From the NCBI GenBank assembly GCA_950295325.1, contig OX485807.1, positions 45,352,440 through 45,416,439 on the forward strand: a stretch of DNA of 64,000 nucleotides. Direction: 5' to 3'. The position numbers were made by a program, and so were the translations under genes. This document shows positions 61,076 through 64,000 of this stretch, in pieces. The DNA is from Polytrichum commune. Taxonomy: Eukaryota; Streptophyta; Polytrichopsida; Polytrichales; Polytrichaceae. How positions within the stretch are numbered: the stretch's first letter is position 1; the number at the start of each line of letters is the position of its first letter. Below the pieces are notes generated by a model. The model was given only the letters and a program-made list of their open reading frames with translations, was not told the DNA's origin and ran no database searches.

Positions 61076-64000
61076 ATAGATGATGTAGTGGAATGTATCT
61101 TGGACATTTGCAAGAGGTTGCCATTAACTCTTGAGGTTGTGGGTCGGCACCTTAGAGAATCATGATTAGCAATCTTCAAAGAGTCTGCAAAAAAGGATGG
61201 TTTGTTTGAAGAGGTGATCAAATCACTGAAACTTTGGAAGCCCCTATCAAAGATGATGAGCTCTTAGAGCCGTTGCCGTTTTGCTAGGAGCGACGTTCCG
61301 AGGATTTGAAGGTGAAATTCCTAGACATAGTCACATTCTTCTTGGGTTATGCATGGGAGAAGGTGAGTACTATTAATGGAGAGGATGATTTGGACACATT
61401 GCACAAGTTGGCATTTGTAAAGAGAAATCAAATCCATTCATATGATTACATCGAGGAAAGATATAAGGAGGAGATACGTGTAAATGTTCATGATTTGTTT
61501 GTTGCTTTGGGAGAGAATGTCGAGGACATAAGGGCACGAGGATTGGAAAAAAACAAAGCGACAACTTCCGCATTCTCATAAACCAAGGGACACGGGTACC
61601 AATTCTTCCTGCACTATTTGGTGTGACAATTATTTTCTCATTGTTTCGTGGTTGGATTATGTCCATGCAAATTTTCTATATGAATAAATTTTAGATTCAA
61701 ACATTTTCTATTTGTCAAAAATTGAAAACATGAATTGTGCAATCTTAGTTTCTTAAGTGTTTTAGACTTTATTTTAATTTTTGAAATTGTATGGCATGTG
61801 TACATTCCCCACTTTCATTTCTAACAAGTATTATATTCATTCAATACTTTGTCATTAGCATGGAGCTATGGGGGAACTATACATAGAACAATTTTTGCGA
61901 AAATAACTCATTTGGTTGTATGTATGATCATCGTCTTAAAAGTGTACTTTTATACGTTTCATATATCACGAGGAACTTCATGTAGCATTGTTTACCTATC
62001 TAGTTAATTTTTTATCAGTACATAAATGAATTTCTTGTAGTTGAACAAGATGCTTGGAATTGATTGAGTCATTATAATATATTAGTTGTGATAGTTGATG
62101 AATTCATTGTTTCAAGAATCAACTTAGATGAAAGGGTCCAACCATAATAAGGTGCATCAAAATTGTTTCATGTGTACCCTTTTTCTCAGTCCTTGACAAT
62201 CCTTTGGATAGTTCTCATGGTTTTATTGAGAGCTTTACTTAGATTTATAGTCAAGACTTAACATAATCATAGATATTGTCATCACATTTCATAATGATTT
62301 GTGATTTTCATTGGTAATATTGCCTCATCTACATTTCCTTATGAAATGGAAAGACTCCTTTCTATTTAGTCCTTAGTGGTACACCTTATCATAGTTGGAC
62401 CTGAAAACAAAAATGAAATTTTTATATACATAAGATGGGTTTTGTACTCAAAATCAGTTCACAAGGATAGAAATTATCATCATATCCTCATTGGAATTAT
62501 TTTTATGCAAACTGTTTGTTAACAAGAGCTAGGGTTGTTGGTTCATGAGGTATTTTGAAGTTATTACGGCGGAAAGGAATGGTCTCGGGGGGGGCACTGT
62601 GTTAAAAAATTAAGGATATAGGTGCGAACAACCACTATTTTATAGGGGGGTATTACTTTCAAGTCTTTTTTTTTTTTCACATGCTATCATTATGTAAATT
62701 TCTACTTTGGGTTAATAGAAAAATGGCTTGCATTACTTATAATTCCAAATTACCTATTATTCCATACCCTATAGTACTTTAAAGATGTCCAGTGCCATTT
62801 TTGATACCCTATATTACTCTTAAGTCCATTTATAATTTTTAGCCCTCATGTTTTTAAAATACCCTATCATTTGTTCGCATGTATATTGCTACTCCAACCA
62901 ATGACTACCCCCCCCGAGGGAATGGTATTTAATGGACAGTTTAATTCATTGTTTTCATGGAATGTGGGGATTGGGGTAGCCCACTAGAGGCCTTTGCCTA
63001 TCGAGTTCACATGATTTGAAGATGACAACGCACATCTTTGACTCGATATCCTCCGAGTTACATTTTCTAATACTTGATGAAAAAGTAAGGGATTATGCAA
63101 CTGCGAAGTTCCCATTGCAGTTGCATTATCTTTCTGATGCTGGATCATTGCATTTTACGACAAACCTTGCATTGCCTCCCTAGTTGGTTGGGCTTGTTTT
63201 CTTTGAAGTGGATATACAATATATGAAGGTACTACCAACAACCTTCTTTACAAACAGAGAGATGATATATTCATCTAAGATTATACAAACACCCTTGGGT
63301 TCAAGCTCTAGTATTATATTCTTGTAGTTGAAACTTTTAACACATTAATTGGAGCTCCAAAAGAACCTTGGTTGTGTAATTTTTCATGATGGTGAAAAGA
63401 GTACTTTTATTACAACAGAGCACATTGTTTGACATTTTTCCACATATTATGAGGCACTTATAGCTCTTTCATTCTTTACTATAAGTCATGCTTTCCCATC
63501 TAGCCTCTTTTAATTTACAAATGTAATGTGTATTCACCTTATAAGCAATAATTATCAATGTAAAGGAGAACTTAGATAAGTGTTTGAATTGCGCGTTTGT
63601 GATGGTGGAATGTATTGAAGTTTTTGCACCAGCGTTTGAAGGTGCCACTGCTGAAAAGCTTACAGTAGAGATTTCATCACTGCGTATAATAGATGTACAA
63701 GAGTGTCACTGATTGAAAGAAATCACTCTTGGAGTCTCAAGCCAACCAAAACTCCAACACTTCGGTATAAAGCTCTGAGAAAATTTCCAGAGAGTTTCAA
63801 GAACGTCATTTCCTTACAAAAACTTACATCGGAGGGATGTCAAGACCTTACATCACTACCTGTCCACTTTGGCAGGCTTATCGAGCTTCAAGAGTTGAAC
63901 ATACGGAAGTGCCCAAAGTTGAGTAAAGTTCCAGAGAGTTTCAAGGACCTGACGTCTTTAAAAAAGTTAACACTGTGGAAATGTCAAGACATGGCATCAT
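61076..64000 (+). pseudogene. Broken NBS-LRR disease-resistance gene, runs off the window
   Basis: 61088-61165 reads VECILDICKRLPLTLEVVGR, the GLPLA region of an NB-ARC domain, then hits a stop; a shifted continuation (FKESAKKDGLFEEVIKSL) follows. 61306-61581 gives FLDIVTFFLG... and VNVHDLFVALGENVE, matching the MFLDIACFF and MHD-type (VHD) part of ARC2. After about 2 kb with a MITE (62584-62918), LRRs begin at about 63600. EKLTVEISSLRIIDVQECH meets a stop, and a new frame from 63772 has ALRKFPESFKNVISLQKL, LPVHFGRLIELQELNI and VPESFKDLTSLKKLTL up to the edge. Several in-frame stops and frame changes point to a pseudogene. No P-loop or TIR domain was found upstream. Confidence 0.7.
62584..62918 (+). 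mobile_element. G-tipped MITE, copy 4 (335 bp)
   Basis: Same family as 26084-26405, with a perfect 8-bp duplication GGAATGGT (62576-62583 and 62919-62926). It lies between the NB-ARC and LRR remnants of the NBS-LRR pseudogene. Confidence 0.92.

Noticed and set aside
61260-61330. GATTTGAAGGTGAAATTCCTAGA resembles a conserved 18S rRNA phrase
   Set aside because: Only a short likeness; translated, it falls in the NB-ARC remnant (FLDIVTFFLG), which explains it better.

Overview
The window looks like nuclear DNA of a land plant. Genes are sparse and split by GT-AG introns, there are many DNA-transposon relics, a solo-LTR-like insertion, degenerate TTTAGGG-type telomere repeats, and a broken NBS-LRR resistance gene at the right end. 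The NBS-LRR style suggests a bryophyte (moss), but I hold that weakly. No rRNA, tRNA, CRISPR or bacterial operon structure was seen.

The backbone is one very large inverted duplication. The left arm is about 1-12855 and the right arm about 25400-54060, around a spacer of about 12.5 kb. Each arm has its own later insertions, so each is the 'empty site' control for the other. Left-arm insertions: 4878-6444, 6523-6907, about 7160-8300, 9771-10341 and 11638-12805. Right-arm insertions: two copies of a G-tipped MITE (26084-26405, 27214-27564), a giant element (27755-45103), a foldback element (45409-47827) carrying a nested pogo-like element (46679-47812), and a small element at about 51621-51871. 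An unrecognised two-exon gene family is present three times: intact in the spacer (19067-21874) and right arm (51018-53945), decayed in the left arm (114-2453). Orphan copies of related upstream sequence lie near 24.0-24.6 kb and 56.0-57.0 kb.

The most interesting object is the 17.35-kb element at 27755-45103. It has short inverted termini (AACACTATATTCGTTA...), a probable TTTA target duplication, and a clean empty site in the left arm. It carries two divergent multi-exon genes. The minus-strand gene (29054-34555, four coding exons, all splice junctions phase 0) predicts one protein of about 1600 residues: a ParB/DGQHR-like domain, a region ending in a DNA-methyltransferase-like motif I split across an intron, a coiled coil, and a plant FCP1/NIF-type HAD phosphatase domain. 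The plus-strand gene (41350-44446, two exons) encodes a DUF7869-like protein whose conserved acidic residues suggest a DDE/RNase-H-fold transposase. A CpG-rich palindrome (core ACGGACGCGCGTCCGT) is scattered through the element. It occurs in every intron between coding exons of both genes and in two regular arrays, of exactly 135-bp and 95-bp period, upstream of the two genes. A ParB-like protein, a methyltransferase-like fold, a candidate transposase and palindromic arrays in one mobile unit make a candidate undescribed system.

Right of 54.06 kb there are diverged repeats and duplicated noncoding segments, then the NBS-LRR pseudogene (61076-64000), which carries a fourth copy of the G-tipped MITE.
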